The notes beneath the pieces were generated by a model. The model saw only the letters and a program-made list of their open reading frames with translations. It did not search any database and had not been told where the DNA came from. From Vitellaria paradoxa (taxonomy: Eukaryota; Streptophyta; Magnoliopsida; Ericales; Sapotaceae): a stretch of 64,000 nt of DNA. The stretch covers positions 5,338,516 to 5,402,515 of the forward strand of contig CM034233.1 in NCBI GenBank assembly GCA_019916065.1, read 5' to 3'. Position numbers and translations under genes: made by a program. Below, piece after piece: positions 23,946 to 37,152 of this stretch (the first letter of the stretch is position 1; each line of letters opens with the position of its first letter).

Positions 23946-24008
23946 CATTAGTCTTCAAATGCTTGGTCTCGCATTCAGGAAAGACGCTATCTTCTGACCA
24001 AGAGCTAA
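23946..24008 (-). pseudogene. Tandem copy of the catalase last exon in the 3' UTR
   Basis: Directly 3' of the catalase stop, a second diverged copy of the exon-8 coding stretch occurs at an offset of about 62 bp. On the minus strand it reads LGQKIASFLNARPSI and a stop, against [15 protein letters not shown] in the true exon. The copy lacks the first codons, and its preceding TTAG would join out of frame, so it is most likely untranslated 3' UTR. See the finding. Confidence 0.8.
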
Positions 24009-24019
24009 CATTATTGTCT

Positions 24020-27000
24020 TCAAATGCTTGGTCTCACATTCAGGCGAGACGCTATCTTCTGACCAAGAGACTTGTCAGCCTGCATCCACTCAGAATACCC
24101 CACAATTATCAGTACACCACCGAATCTCACTCTTTCAAAATTAAAATTATAGGTCTTGGCTATAATTAGGAAGAATGCATAAGACCAAGAATCATGACCT
24201 GAGACCAGTATGAGATCCAGATGGTGCGGATCTCATGGGTGACACGACAGTCAGATAAAGCATCAACCCATCGGCAGATGAACCGCTCTTGCCTGTAACA
24301 GTAGCGATACCATCAGAGAAAAGTTACACTACTGTAAGCATTTTTTTTACAATATCTTTTAGCAAATGAGGTACAAGAGTACCTGTCTGGAGCCCAGGAT
24401 CGGTATCTCTCTCCAGGCTGTTTAAAGTTGTTCTCTTTCTCGATGATGCACTGCATTGACAGACATGGGGCTCGGTAAGTAACAGCACCATGCAACAATA
24501 CCATGAATCCATTTTAATAGCTGGTTGCGTGCATTATGGTTACTGGTTGCCCAACATTGATTACTAATTTACTAGACTGTAGATAAAACAAAATCCAAGG
24601 CTCCAAGCAAAACTAACCTAAGCTGACTGAAGCCTATTATGACAATATAAAAGAAAACAAAGCATGAACATGCTTTCAAAATATGGATATGGTGTGAACC
24701 CGGGGGGCGGGGGTGCCCCCATAATCTAAGTAAACCAATAGCAATTTGCTACATAAGTGAACTCATTCGACTCGAGCATGGTGTGTGATGGCAATAAACT
24801 CACACAACTTACAGATTACCAAATACCACTTCATTTAGTCATATGATTAATCACAAACTTCCTTTGACCTCGCAACGACTCAGTGGTTCACTTGTGGAGA
24901 TATGATTGTTTTATACATCAATGCTTCAACATATTATCACCACCACTAGCACACTGACATATTATCACCACCAGTGGCACACTACAATGCCGTGAATGTT
25001 ACCTGAAACCTTAAGCACCTGCCACTTCAAATAACATACATCTATGTCTATAATTCACCAAAAGTCTTCCACTACGTCTATAATAGACACCACTAAGTGA
25101 TTCAGCTTCTAGCAATTTCCTGGTTTTAAAGCACAGCATATATTCTCTTAGTGATCTGGCAAGGACTCGTAAAATATATACATATATATTGATTTAAGAC
25201 AAGTAGACAACTGAAAGAGGAGATGAGATACCTAATACTGCCCAACTAATTAAACATTCCCACGTCAACCTCAAAATTCTAACATTCAAAGCTAATAATA
25301 GGCAATCTTACCTTATCACGCTTTCCAGCCAAAACAGAAGGAGGAATGGGGATCCTCTCAGCATGACGTACAGGATCATACCTTGACGGAAAGTAATTAA
25401 CCTGGACAACAACTTAACATCTAATCAAAAACTTAATGAAAGCTGAACACAAGCAGCAAATGGTAATAAAATGCAGATTTTCATTTGTGCCCATCCATTT
25501 TTAAGCATCTAAGAAAGCCATTCAAAAGTCAAGTAGTAAGAAAAGGTCATTGCCAGTTCTGGTATAGGTAAAACAAATACCAGCCTACCTAACCCTTTCC
25601 CAAAACAAAATAGAGAATGTAAAAGTGCATGATACCTCCTCGTCCCGGTGCATGAAGTTCATGAAACCATCATGGTGATTGTTGTGATTAGCACACTTTG
25701 GGGCATTTGCTGGGAGCTGCAGATAGTTAGGTCCAAGACGGTGCCTCTGAGTATCAGCATATGAAAATATCCGAGTCTGAAGCAGCTTATCATCCGAATA
25801 GTAGACACCAGGAACTATGATAGCAGGGCAAAATGCAAGCTGCTCATTCTCTGCAAAGAAATTATCAATGTTCTTATTCAAGACCAAGCGGCCTACTGGC
25901 TGCAGGGGCAAGATGTCCTCAGGCCATGTCTTGGTTACATCAAGTGGATCAAAGTCAAATCTTTCCTCATGATCAGGATCCATTATCTGGATGAAAAGTT
26001 TCCATTCAGGATAGTTCCCGGCTGCTATCGAGTCATAGAGATCCTGGGTGGCATGGCTGTGATTAGATCCCCCAACCTTAATGGCCTCTTCCTCCAACAA
26101 ACACTTCACTCCACATGTAGGTTTCCAATGAAACTTGACATAGTGAGCCTTCCCAGCTTTGTTGATTAAGGTGTAGCTGTTAACACCAGAGCCTTCCATG
26201 TGCCTGTAGTCTAGTGGAACACCCAAATCGTCAAAAAGGAAGGTGAACATGTGCAAACTCTCTGGATGGTGGGAGAAGAAGTCGAGAATTCTCCAGTTCT
26301 CCTGGATGTGTGACTTAGGATTAGGTTTAAGAGCATGGACCATGTCCGGGAATTTCATTCCATCACGAACAAAAAAAACAGGGAAATTGTTTCCCACCAG
26401 ATCAAAGTTGCCCTGAATCCACAAAGAAAATTCAAAACATGAACAATGACCTAACTCAAGAAAGACTCTATTCTAAAAAAAAATACCAGTAATGGAAAGA
26501 GTAATTATACATTTTTAGCATATAATTGAGTTATGAATATGTTGTGTTCCTTTTTTTACTAGTTAACCTCCATCTGGTAATGCAACACTAACTAATTCCT
26601 GTGTGCATTTACTTAATACTTTTTAGGTGCATATTCAAAATGGATTTATTCATGGATTGAAGTATAAACATAAAAAAATAACTATAGGACAGGCTATATC
26701 TATGCGATGCACAAAATTTAGCAAATTGACAAATCTGGACAACAATACAAGGGCCAATGATATCTGTAATTACCACAAAGATAAAAGCAACAAGTAATCA
26801 AGATAACAATGTTGTTCTATGGGAAACCACACCAGAAAATTAAATTTGACAAAGTTGACAAGGAAGGGCATGAAAATTGTTCAGAAATTTATTTATTTAT
26901 TTTGGTAAGTATAAAAATTGTTCAGAGTTAACAAAATCTCACAGTTTGGGATTGTGCTCACACATTTTTTTGAACATGATAGGGAAGCTTTGTTGTGTTC

Positions 27001-29872
27001 TGAGGGCAGAACAGATAAGCAGCCAAAGTTGCAGTGAGAAACACAATGAAATTCCGAAGGCTGATGTGGTATCCAATCAAAGCCATCTCCAGAGGTGCTT
27101 TGTAGCAAAATAAAGTCTTCAAACAAAAAAATTTTTGTTTCTAGTATTTCATGCTTTTAAACTCACTGATTATGTCAAAGCATAATCAACCAACAAGCAA
27201 AGTAAGATTTCACTGACACATTCTGGTTCCAAACATTTCATGCTCTTTCAAGCTCAATGGTATGCCCAAAAATAATCAAGGGACTCCTCAAGTGAGGTCT
27301 TACAAATCAACTAAAATGTACCCCATTTTTTCGCCAACTAGACAAGTAAACAACCAGATACTTAAGAACCATAAAAAAATACCTCATTAAATACCTCATT
27401 AACATAGAAAAGTATTGCAAAACAATATCACTCACCTCTCTGGTATAAAACTTCACTGCAAAACCTCGAGGATCCCTCAGGGTTTCAGGACTACCACGCT
27501 CATGGATAACAGTGGAAAAACGAACAATAACAGGTGTCTGAACTCCAGGGGCTCGCAGAAAATCAGCACATGAAAGGTGAGAGATATCATGGGTGACCTC
27601 AAAAAAGCCCTTGGCACTGGCCCCTCTTGCATGGACAACACGTTCTGGGATGCGCTCCCGATCAAAATTGGCAAGTTTCTCCACCAAATGATAATCCTCA
27701 AGTAGAATTGGACCTGCCAGGTGTAGTGGAGTTTATAATATATCAAAGAAACATAAGATTCAAATGGCACAAAAAGAGTTAAACAAACATGATATCCATG
27801 TCTTGGTATTGTACAAATGATTTCAGCTGTCGGTGATTAAAAACTTCATTGTCTGCATTTCTTAAAAAGTATCTATACCCCAAACAGTAACGACACATAT
27901 GGCAGAAATAGTCTGAAGGTTGCCTTCTTATAGGTTTCAAAGAAAAAAGTCAAGACTTGTTTATCAAATGATATGGAAAAGAAAGCTCTCTTAAATCCCT
28001 CGTGAATAACTGGGAATTCTTGTGGATATAATTTTAAGAAAAAAAAATTATTAAATTGCTCAAAAGCCATACAAGCACAGTTCATTAATTTAAAATAAAA
28101 TAGAGGAGAAGTTGAATCGCATTGATTCTAAGTTAATTCCAATGTTAAAGTAATTAGATTCCATTATTATGCATATGCTAACATTGCAAGAATAAACCAT
28201 ACTAATCCTATGCAAATCAGAACTTTCTGCCCAAAAAAAAAAAAAAAAAACACATTAGAATAAAAAAAAAAAAAAAAAGAAACGCTTCTTTCCAATGATA
28301 GAAAAAGAATAAAAAACAATCAAACAAAAAAATTGTTTACACAGCTCGAAGTTCAAAATATGAATCCTTCTTCTCCTTCTTCTTCTTTTTTTTTTTTTTT
28401 AATAAATTCCAAAATATGAATCTTCTTTATTTCATATTTGGTAAAGGCTAATTAAAAACTTAATTCCAGTTTTCATTTTGGTCATTTACCAACATAACAT
28501 TTGCTTTATAGGGGTGGAAATAAGCCGAGCCGAGCTTTAACATGCTCGAGCTCGATTCGAGCTTTTAAATAGGCTCGAGCTCGGCTCGAGAAAGAATAAT
28601 TTAGGCTCGATTAAGCTCGCGAATAATTTGATTAAACCAAAACGATATCGTTTTGATTTAAAATATAATATATTTAAAAAATATAATAAAAATATTATTA
28701 AAAATATATATATTATTCTAACCGAGTCTGCTCGCGAGCTTTCGAGCCCAACTTCTTTAGGTTCGAGCTCGAGCTTGAATCCAAAACGAGCCAAAAACCA
28801 AGCTCGGTAAAAGAATATCAAAGCCATAAGGATGACAATCATAATTTCTTTCCCTTCCCTTTTATGATCAGAAGATAAATATAACCATATAACCCTAAAG
28901 TGCTCGCCAAAAATTTTAGACACGTCAATTTCATGATGATTGCACTACAAATATTTACCTTTTTCATGTCTCAACAGCTTCAACAAAACAAGAAGGTATA
29001 TAAATAAATAAACACATCAATACAAAAAAGATAAAAAAAAAGTACAACTCTGTAAAATTACACATTAATATATATTCAATGGCTATCTGCAAAATTACTG
29101 TCATAAAAAAATTACAACTCTGTGACCAAAAAAACCCTTGTAAGATTCACAAATTAGATATATATGAACGGAAGACCTCTAGTTCCGACAGTCAATGAGG
29201 AATTATTGTTCCACACTGGAGCCCCATAATTTGTTGTCCAGAAAGATGAATTGTGAGCGCTTGAAGGGCGGTGCTGCATAGTGTGAAAAGGAGAAAATGA
29301 ACATATAAAACAGTTAAAAAAAAAAAAAGACCCAAGCTGAAAAATTAGAGCTAGAAAACCAAACAACATAAGAGTAATGAGACTAGAAAACACAATCGCC
29401 AATATTATTTGTATGCAATCAATGTAGAATGAACGCATTCAATACACTTCAGCCCCGGAGCTCTTTTATAGATTGGAAAACCAAATAGAACAGGACCATG
29501 AATACTGAACAATTTCACGAATTTTTATTTTTATTTTTGGTTCTTTTTTCGCTTCAAATTCCTCGGCATAAAAAAGGGGGGGCGAAAACCTAAAAAACTG
29601 AATATAAAAAATACCGTAACCTAAAGAATAGATACAATTATAAAGATTGTAATTACGGCGATTTAAGATAAAATAAATCAAAAACACAAAGAAGAAATCA
29701 GAAAACTCTTTGAATCAAGATCGTCTCGCATTCAACAAATATATTCATAAGCAAATCAAATTGCGTGTATCTATGAAAAAAAAAATGATTAGTTGACCTA
29801 ACGATTAGCTGCAATCAATACGAGATCAAACAGAGGATTTTTGAGATGGGTACGCACCTTGTACGGGTCCAT
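24020..29872 (-). CDS. CAT: Catalase (peroxisomal haem catalase), complete
   Basis: It decomposes hydrogen peroxide to water and oxygen in peroxisomes. Eight exons: 29858-29872 (15 nt, MDPYK), 29177-29273, 27436-27713, 25636-26412, 25312-25401, 24383-24450, 24199-24292 and 24020-24079. They total 1479 nt and 492 aa, the usual plant catalase length, with GT-AG borders and consistent phases. Key haem-pocket residues are present: His65 in ERVVHARG, Asn138 in [10 protein letters not shown] and the proximal Tyr in [12 protein letters not shown]. The C-terminus is SRLNVRPSI, with the upstream QKI/ASRL segment that resembles the internal peroxisome-targeting tail of plant catalases. Intron 2 (1.46 kb) carries a TCGAGC-rich MITE. 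The upstream flank has a GA-rich tract near 29905-29950. No missing residues or frame breaks were seen, so the gene looks functional. Confidence 0.97.
28509..28810. mobile_element. TCGAGC-rich MITE in catalase intron 2
   Basis: Starts TAGGGGTGGAAATAAGCCGA and is full of GCTCGAGCTCG and TCGAGCTC words, with an AAACGATATCGTTTT palindrome near 28640. It is related to the element at 9207. The right end lacks a clear CACCCCTA repeat, so the element is probably truncated or decayed. It lies inside the catalase intron 27714-29176 and does not touch the splice sites. Confidence 0.55.
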
Positions 29873-31080
29873 GGCTATAGGGGAGAAGTAGTATAGATTT
29901 TTCCGACGAGAGAGAGAGAGACTACTGAGAGTCGACGGTAGAGAGAGATAGATGTTCTTCTAAGAGTCGACGGTTGCGTTGAGCGTGGCCATCACAGTCG
30001 AACTTAAATATTGCAGCTCGGTTTGTTGAGAGCTCAGGCTACTTTGGTGCTTACGTAAAATTATATAACATACGTTAAAATATAATATTACATTAATTAT
30101 TTTGTATTTATGTTATAATGTATTTTTCATTCTAAAGATTTCATTACAAATTAGTTTATAATTAGATGAATCATTTCTATTTTATTAATTATTTTTTAAA
30201 CAATATTTTTCACAACACAAAATGCATATTAAAGTATTACACCACTTAATTTAACAAATTTAAAATTTATTAATGCTACCAAATTAATGTTTTTGAAACG
30301 TTAAAAATAATGCACTGAATACATATTTTTCTCATATTAAATTGTTGATGAAAAAAATATTCTCTAACTAGCACTACTGTACATTTTTGTGGTTTATGAA
30401 TTATTCGGACTTGACTTACTAAAAAATTTTTATTTAAATAGACTCGTTTGCTTACTAAATTAGACAGATTTAAACAAAAAATTTAAACTCGTTTGTTAAA
30501 ATAACGAATTTGAACATAGTAAATTTTTGACTCAATTCATTTATATCTTTAGTCACACTATTTTTAATTTAACTTTTATAGTACGACAGCAAAAATGATT
30601 TAATTCTAACAAATATTTATTAATAGAGAATGTAAGTATAAGTTTTAAATATTTAATATTTAGTTTGAATAACTCAGGTGTCCGAACAATTTTCGTGCAC
30701 CTGATTAATTCTTGAGCGTCTTAAAGTTAAATATTTGATATAACTACATATAGTTAGTCAAACATTTAAAGAAAGTAAGGGCTTATTTGGCGACTTATAA
30801 ATTTATGTCAAATTTTAACTTTCTTCACCCGAAGTTATATATTTTATCGAGTTGCTGCATAGGCAAAATTATTAATTTTTTTTTTAATTTTTTTATAACT
30901 TTGGTAAGTCTTTACCAAGTCATAAAAATTTTCTATTAACAACTTTTGCCCCCGTTTTTTATTATTTATTATTTACTTATTTTTTGTTATTTATTATTTA
31001 TTATTATTTTTTTCCAACATGGCCCTATGAGTGCAATTTAACCAATAATAAAACCAGGAGGTCATTTTGTTCATGGTTAC
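29873..31080. other. Catalase 5' flank and AT-rich intergenic DNA
   Basis: The first 100 bp hold the probable 5' UTR and core promoter, with GAGAGAGAGA stretches near 29911 and 29940. Beyond about 30050 the sequence is strongly AT-rich with no gene. Confidence 0.45.
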
Positions 31081-31800
31081 TTCTCCGGGCTTTGAGTTTC
31101 AAGCAACTGTAGTCAAAAAATTCACTACAGAAGTACAGTAAAAAAATAAATAATTAAAATTTATTTGTACTTTAATGACATATAATTTTTTTAAATTTTA
31201 TATTAATAATACTCCAATCAAATTTTTAAATTTTTATTTTTATTTTAAAAATAAATTTAATAAAAATTATTAAATTAAATATAAATAAATCTAAACTTTC
31301 TATTTTTCGCTGTAACCCTGCAGCCTCTCGAGCCTCGGAGCTTCGGACATTGTTCGGACGTTATCTTGAAGATTGCCCTTGGAATGTGTGCCCTCCCAAG
31401 TAGCGTCCCTACTGGGGCTCCAAACGGCTATTTTAGATTTTTTGCCCTTGGGATGTGTGCCCTCCCAAGTAGCGTCCATTTTGGGAGTTTCAGGGCTCTG
31501 CAGTGTCCACTGCAGAGTTGTAGTAGAAAAATAAAGGATTGAGACTCATTTTCACTTTAATGATATGTAATTTTTTATATTCTGTATTTATTATATTTTA
31601 ATTAAATTTTTTTAATTTTTATTTTTATTTTGAAAATAATTTTAATTAAATTAAATTAAAATTATTCATTTAAAAATAATCAAATCCCAATCTTTGATTT
31701 TCTACTACAATCTTTGTAGTAGATTTTTTCACCGCATTCCCTAAAACTCCTATTTTGGGGCTCCAAACGGCTATTTTGGATTTTTTTGCGTGCCGGGGTG
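31081..31800. repeat. Local tandem duplications with a perfect hairpin
   Basis: Two sets of direct repeats overlap. A unit starting GCCCTTGG.ATGTGTGCCC with CTCCCAAGTAGCGTCC occurs at about 31374 and 31443, and its partner GGCTCCAAACGGCTATTTT recurs at about 31417 and 31758. Around these, an AT-rich block ending near ACTTTAATGA.ATAATTTTT is found at about 31130 and 31530. A perfect 10-bp stem, TCTACTACAA with a 3-nt loop, lies at 31701-31723. Non-coding. Confidence 0.65.
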
Positions 31801-34800
31801 AAAGCAACCATGAACCTAAGGATGCTATTCTGCAATGATGTGGAAAGTCTTCCACCTTTGAGCTCAGGAATGATAGCATATATTAAAAAAATAGTATGCA
31901 TATATTAAAAAACTGGTATATAAGTATATATTATTAAACTTTATTATATTTTTATAAAAATATTATTTTATTTATATATTTTTATTTGTGAGTCCAACCA
32001 ACTTAATTCAATTGATTAAATATGAGATAGAAATATTTAACTCGTCACGAATGTACGGTGTAAAGGTGAAATTAAATAAAATTAAAAATTTTAATTTATT
32101 CAAAATTGACTACGGAGTAAAGGTGAAATTAAATTAAATTAAAAATTTTAATTTATTCAAAATTGACTAAGCAAAATAAATATTTTCATTTAAAATATTA
32201 AAAATATTATAATACGTATTATTTTTTTCATGTCAGCTTGTAAACTTTTTGATCAAATATTTAATAACTTAAATTTGAATTTGAAGGATTTGTAATATCA
32301 GTTTAAATTTTATTTATCGCAAAACACACAAAAATTAGTTATTATTAATTATCTAATTTCTCTAGCGAACAAGTCAAGTAAGGAACTTGAATTTAACTCG
32401 GTTCAAGCCTCAAGAAACAATTGGGTTCACAGTCACCTATTCTTTTTAGACTTTATTAATTTTTGAGTTTGATTAGAACTCACTTGATAATATTTATGTT
32501 TAATTATTTTATTATTTATAAATTTTTAAAAAATTGACAACAAAAAATATTTGGTAAAATTATTCTAATTTTTGTGGTTCCATCCAAATGAAAACTTAAA
32601 AATTAAAATAAATAAAAAATTATATTTTCACTCTTTTTGTTCTTCTTATAAATATTTTGTCAATACTTTGTCATTTTTTGTCGCATCATATTGAATGAAT
32701 TATTTTATTTAAATATTTTTTTAATTAAAATTATTTTTAATAGATAATAATTATGTATTAAAATATTTTTTTAATTTATGATTATTTTGATTTATTTAAT
32801 AAATTAAAAAAATTTTTAACAAATAATAATTATATATTAAAATATTTGTTTTATTAAAAATAAATTAATTAAAATTAAAATTACTAATTTATTATCAAAA
32901 TGGTTTACTTTTATCAGATTAATTTTTTTAAATAATAATTAAATATTAAAATAATTTATTTTATTGAAACTAAAAATTACTCATAAAATAATTATTTATT
33001 ATTAAAAAATTATAAATTAGAAAATTTTAATAAAGAGTAGTGATCTCTTAAAATGATTTATTTTATTAAATTAAATTAATTTTAATAAATAACAATAATT
33101 TAATAATAAATTATTGTTATTTATTAATATTTGATTAAATCTAATTATTATTAAAAATAAATATCTTATATCATTAACTTAATTAATGTAAAAATATTTT
33201 ATTAAATTAATTATGTATTTTATTGAATTCAATTAATTTACTGAAAATTAATAAAATTAAATATTTTATTAAAATAAAATTAAAAATATAAACAAAATTA
33301 CATTATCAAACATATTTTTTATTTTTATTTTTGCAAGAAAAACGACAGGTGAAAACAAAAATAGTTAAATATAAAAAGAAAAAACATAAATTCTACAAAA
33401 TCAATGAGCACATTGATTTGGCCAGAACTTGAATTTAAAAACATATATTTTTATATTTTTTGTGTATGTATATATTATTTTATTTATATGTTTAAAGTTT
33501 TATATCAAATTTTATAAAAAAAATAATTATTTTAATACTAAATTATTTATTTCGTGTAATTTTTAAAGTTACTTTATTTAAAAATATTATTTAATTTGAA
33601 AAATAAATAAATTTATATAGACGGTTTTAAAAAATAAATCTAAGCCGAACAAGGCATGATCCAATAAACAAAAAATCTATTTCAAGTCTACGAGAGCCGG
33701 GACGGATGTGGTCTAACCCTATTCATAAGGTTCTAGGGCAAAACAATTGCTGGTACTTAAAGTTACCAGTTATTGACTTTTTGATTTTTTTAAAATGAAT
33801 AAATTTATTTTCTTATATTTGAAATTTCTTTTAAATCTTAAAAGATAAATTTATCAAATTAATAAAAATTAAAAAATTAACTTTTTTCCTTAAAAAAAAA
33901 AAAGTTAATTTTTTTTCCCCACCCCAAACTCAACCTAAAAATTGTCAGTTCAGTCAGAATCAGAAATCATGGGTAGCTCTCAATTATTTTCATCCTCGCA
34001 GGATTACTTGCATACTTATCATTTGCAATTGTTAATTAAAGAATTTGAACAAACATCTCTGCTTGCGAAACAAATTTACTTATATTTAACCTTTTATAAA
34101 TTTTAAAAAGAGAAATTTGTGTACTACATTATTATTTTTTTAAAGAATAATTATCTTTTTATCCTAAGTACTTTAGATGAAAATTACTTACATTCTAAAT
34201 TTTTAAAAATTATACCCCTTTACTTTGAATTAAAATAAAATATTAAAAAATTTGTTAAAAAATAACAATTTTGACTCTTAATAACTTAAAAAATTATATT
34301 TTTTATATATTTATAATTCATATTACACACTTGCACCCCTAATTCTCTTTCATTTTTAAAAAGTATTTTTATATTTTTACTTAAAAATTTAACGTTATTC
34401 ACCACTTTAATTTAGTACAAAGGATGCAAAAATATATTTTTAAAGTTTAAAGAATGTAAGTAATTATCATCCTAATATAAAGGGATAAGAATATAATTAT
34501 CTTATTTTTTAATTGTTGATTGCAAAAAGGATAAAGGGTTTATCGGTGCAACTGGCAGAATGAAAAGTCCTATAGAAGCATCTTCAAACAGAAATACAAT
34601 TATCCGACCTCGTTTCTTTTCAAATATTAACATACAAATTGGCATAAATTAAATGCACTACATAATTTTCGTTAAATTTGGAAAATAGGTTTCTCAGCAC
34701 AAGAGAAGCAGTTCTCAAGCAGCCAACCGGAATGGAGTAACTGAGTCCAAAAAAGACATCAGCACCACCGAACTTTGTCCCTCTTAAGTACACAAGGCAA

Positions 34801-34859
34801 ACCCAGTCACCTTTTTAATTGTTAACCAACAAATGGCAATAGATTTCTGCTGCTCGATT
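31801..34859. other. Very AT-rich intergenic DNA
   Basis: Long A/T runs with no ORF of interest. The only local structure noted is a direct duplication of about 56 bp at about 32054-32168, both units containing GTAAAGGTGAAATTAAAT and ending CAAAATTGACTA. The segment 34510-34860 probably contains the 3' UTR of the gene that ends at 34860. Confidence 0.55.
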
Positions 34860-37152
34860 TCATTTCTCAGATTGCAGGTGTTGACTTGTCAGCAATGGGC
34901 TGTTTGCTGAGCCAGATTTCCCCAGGATATTTAGAGCTTTCATCCGTTGCATCTGTTTGCCTGCAATAGATAGAAGAAACTCAAGCTAAAGACCAAAAAC
35001 TTCCCATTATTCCACTGCCATTGGTTGCTAGAAGTAATTAAACCAAGAGATCATTAAATTGTGTGAGACAGAAACAACAAAAAATATATATATATATACA
35101 TATATATATGTGTGTGTGTGGAGGCTATCTCAACTAGGATACCCTGCCTAGCAGTGATTAACAAGATAATCAGCCTTAGCTAACCACGTAACTAACAAGG
35201 ACTTCAAATAAAAAGCAAAGCCCACTCAATACAAAAGAAAATCAATTTTGGCATGCCTCAGTTGTATTTTATAAACTTTTGGCTATATACATCACATAAG
35301 GTATTCTAGGGAGGAAATCTGAATGTTTCGCAAATTTGTAAAATGATTTATACTTATTTTGTCACTGCGTAATTGAATTTAACAGCCTACATAGGGGGCG
35401 TTTGGAGTATCAAAAAAAACCAAAAAAAACCAATGGATGGGATTGATGTGATGTAAAAATGATAGGTAGCAAAATGTGATTGGAGAGATTTGAAAACTTT
35501 TGAAGTTTTTTGGTTTTTTTTTTATGGCTCCAAACGATAATGAACCTCTCCAATACTAGCATAGATTTAAGAACGCATTGCACTCGACAAGAAGAACTGA
35601 AGCTGAATGAATTTCAAAAGTGAAGTCCAGCCAAACCATAAAATAGATTGTCATTTAAGAACGATCCAAAATAGTCAAATCTCTGTGTTATAAAGTACCA
35701 AACCTAGGATGTTTTAATTCTAGCATTCCTTTACGCTCTTGAGACGCTTCTTCCCTTCCACAATATTCATGAAGCAGCACCCAGCAGCGTACCAATGGAC
35801 ATTTATATCACATTTTGAGTTTGTTATTTCAAGTCAAAATGTTCTGTTGAATCTCAGTTCCGCTTTCTAAGATACTATAAAGCATAACCTTCAATGCTAG
35901 GCAATACTACAACAAATATGAACAATAGATCAGAAAATTTATAGCTGCTCAATGTAACAGGTTTATGGCGTAAATGTTACTTGAAAGCAGCACCCCCCGG
36001 GGGGGGGGGGGAACTTGAAAGTAATTTTCACATTCTATTCCATAAGCAGAACATGGAATAGTAAATTTTGTACAACTCAAATTGCACTCTAACAATAGAA
36101 ATTGTTAATTCTTTTTTCAAATCTTATGCCTTTGTAATGAGATATATATATTGAATCAGTCAGAAACATCCCATTCCTAAAAGAAATCAATCACTAAAAA
36201 GGAGCCACACATTTATCCAAGAAGAAAAGCAACAAATGTGAGAACAGTGACAGCGCCATACCTTCTTCCATTGTTAGCTGAATTGCTTTTTTCTCCAGCT
36301 CAACTGCATGTCTGCTAAGTTCAGCTGGCGGCAAATTCAGAAGCACTGACAAAGTTGTGGAAAATAGGCAGCAAAATTGGAAGTGTCAAAACATTTGAGG
36401 CAAAACAGAGAATATCATTGGCCTGGTGTAAAAGAATGCAAGGACTTACTGTGGACATAATCCCTCTGATCAGATTCATCACACTGCTTCAAGAACTTCT
36501 GCAAATGAAGGTACCGTTCTTTCCTTTGTTCATCATTGGTTGCCTTAAAATCAACTGAATGACAGACCTCTGAGCTGACCTTAAGGCCAACGGATTCAGA
36601 AACTTGCAAAGCATTTCCAGGCTTCCCAAGAGAAATGGGAACTGAAGGTCTACCATATGAAAAGGTTGCAATTGAAGCCATATGATTTGGTCTAATCATA
36701 GAAGGACAATACAAATTGCTCTCCCTCATTGAAATTTGTTGCTGGGGTAACTCCAGCTGCTTCTGGAAGGACTGCTTTGAACTCAATTGAAGACAGGCAG
36801 CACTTTTATCTGTACTGACTTGAATTCTTCCTCTGCCTGGTTCTGATTCAAATTTTCTTCGGACATGCATGAGTTGCTCATTTACACCATTCTTGCTCGA
36901 GTAAAGGTCAAGAGGGAAGCTTAAAGGGGGCTCAGGTGTCAGCCTCTTAGTTCCTGAAACCTTGATGGCATCTGTGGTAGGTCTTCCCTCCAGAACAGGA
37001 GAACTTTCCAGATGGTTACGTATCGAACTTCTATTATCATTCTGGACATCTCTCAGTGCTATCTTTTTTACTAGAGGTGATTGCTTATGGTTAGAAGGCA
37101 TAGCAATACCACTGTTGCCCAGCCCATTGCTGTTTACTTCAGAATTAATCAT
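34860..37152 (-). CDS. Plant protein of unknown function with conserved C-terminal helix region
   Basis: Predicted 295-aa protein from coding exons 36450-37152, 36262-36345 and 34860-34960, in frame and with GT-AG borders. An in-frame TGA lies upstream of the ATG at 37152. A 5' UTR exon with donor GCAAGG/GTAAGC sits near 38150. The N-terminal 190 residues are Ser/Gln/Pro-rich and look disordered (NSNGLGNSG, PEPPLSFPLD, QKQLELPQQQ). The C-terminal 85 residues look ordered and helical: NDEQRKERYLHLQKFLKQCD, then LLNLPPAELSRHAVELEKKA and KQMQRMKALNILGKS. I recall this C-terminal pattern from uncharacterised plant proteins but cannot give a function. No signal peptide or membrane segment. Nuclear or cytosolic location is a guess. 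Confidence 0.85.
35391..35543. mobile_element. Candidate small MITE in the intron of the unknown gene
   Basis: About 150 bp bounded by TAGGGGGCGTTTGGAGTATC and GGCTCCAAACGATAATG, which share an inverted CGTTTGGAG. The interior has A-rich AAAAAAAACC on the left and GGTTTTTTTT on the right, as in a hairpin-forming MITE. No flanking duplication could be fixed. Confidence 0.45.
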
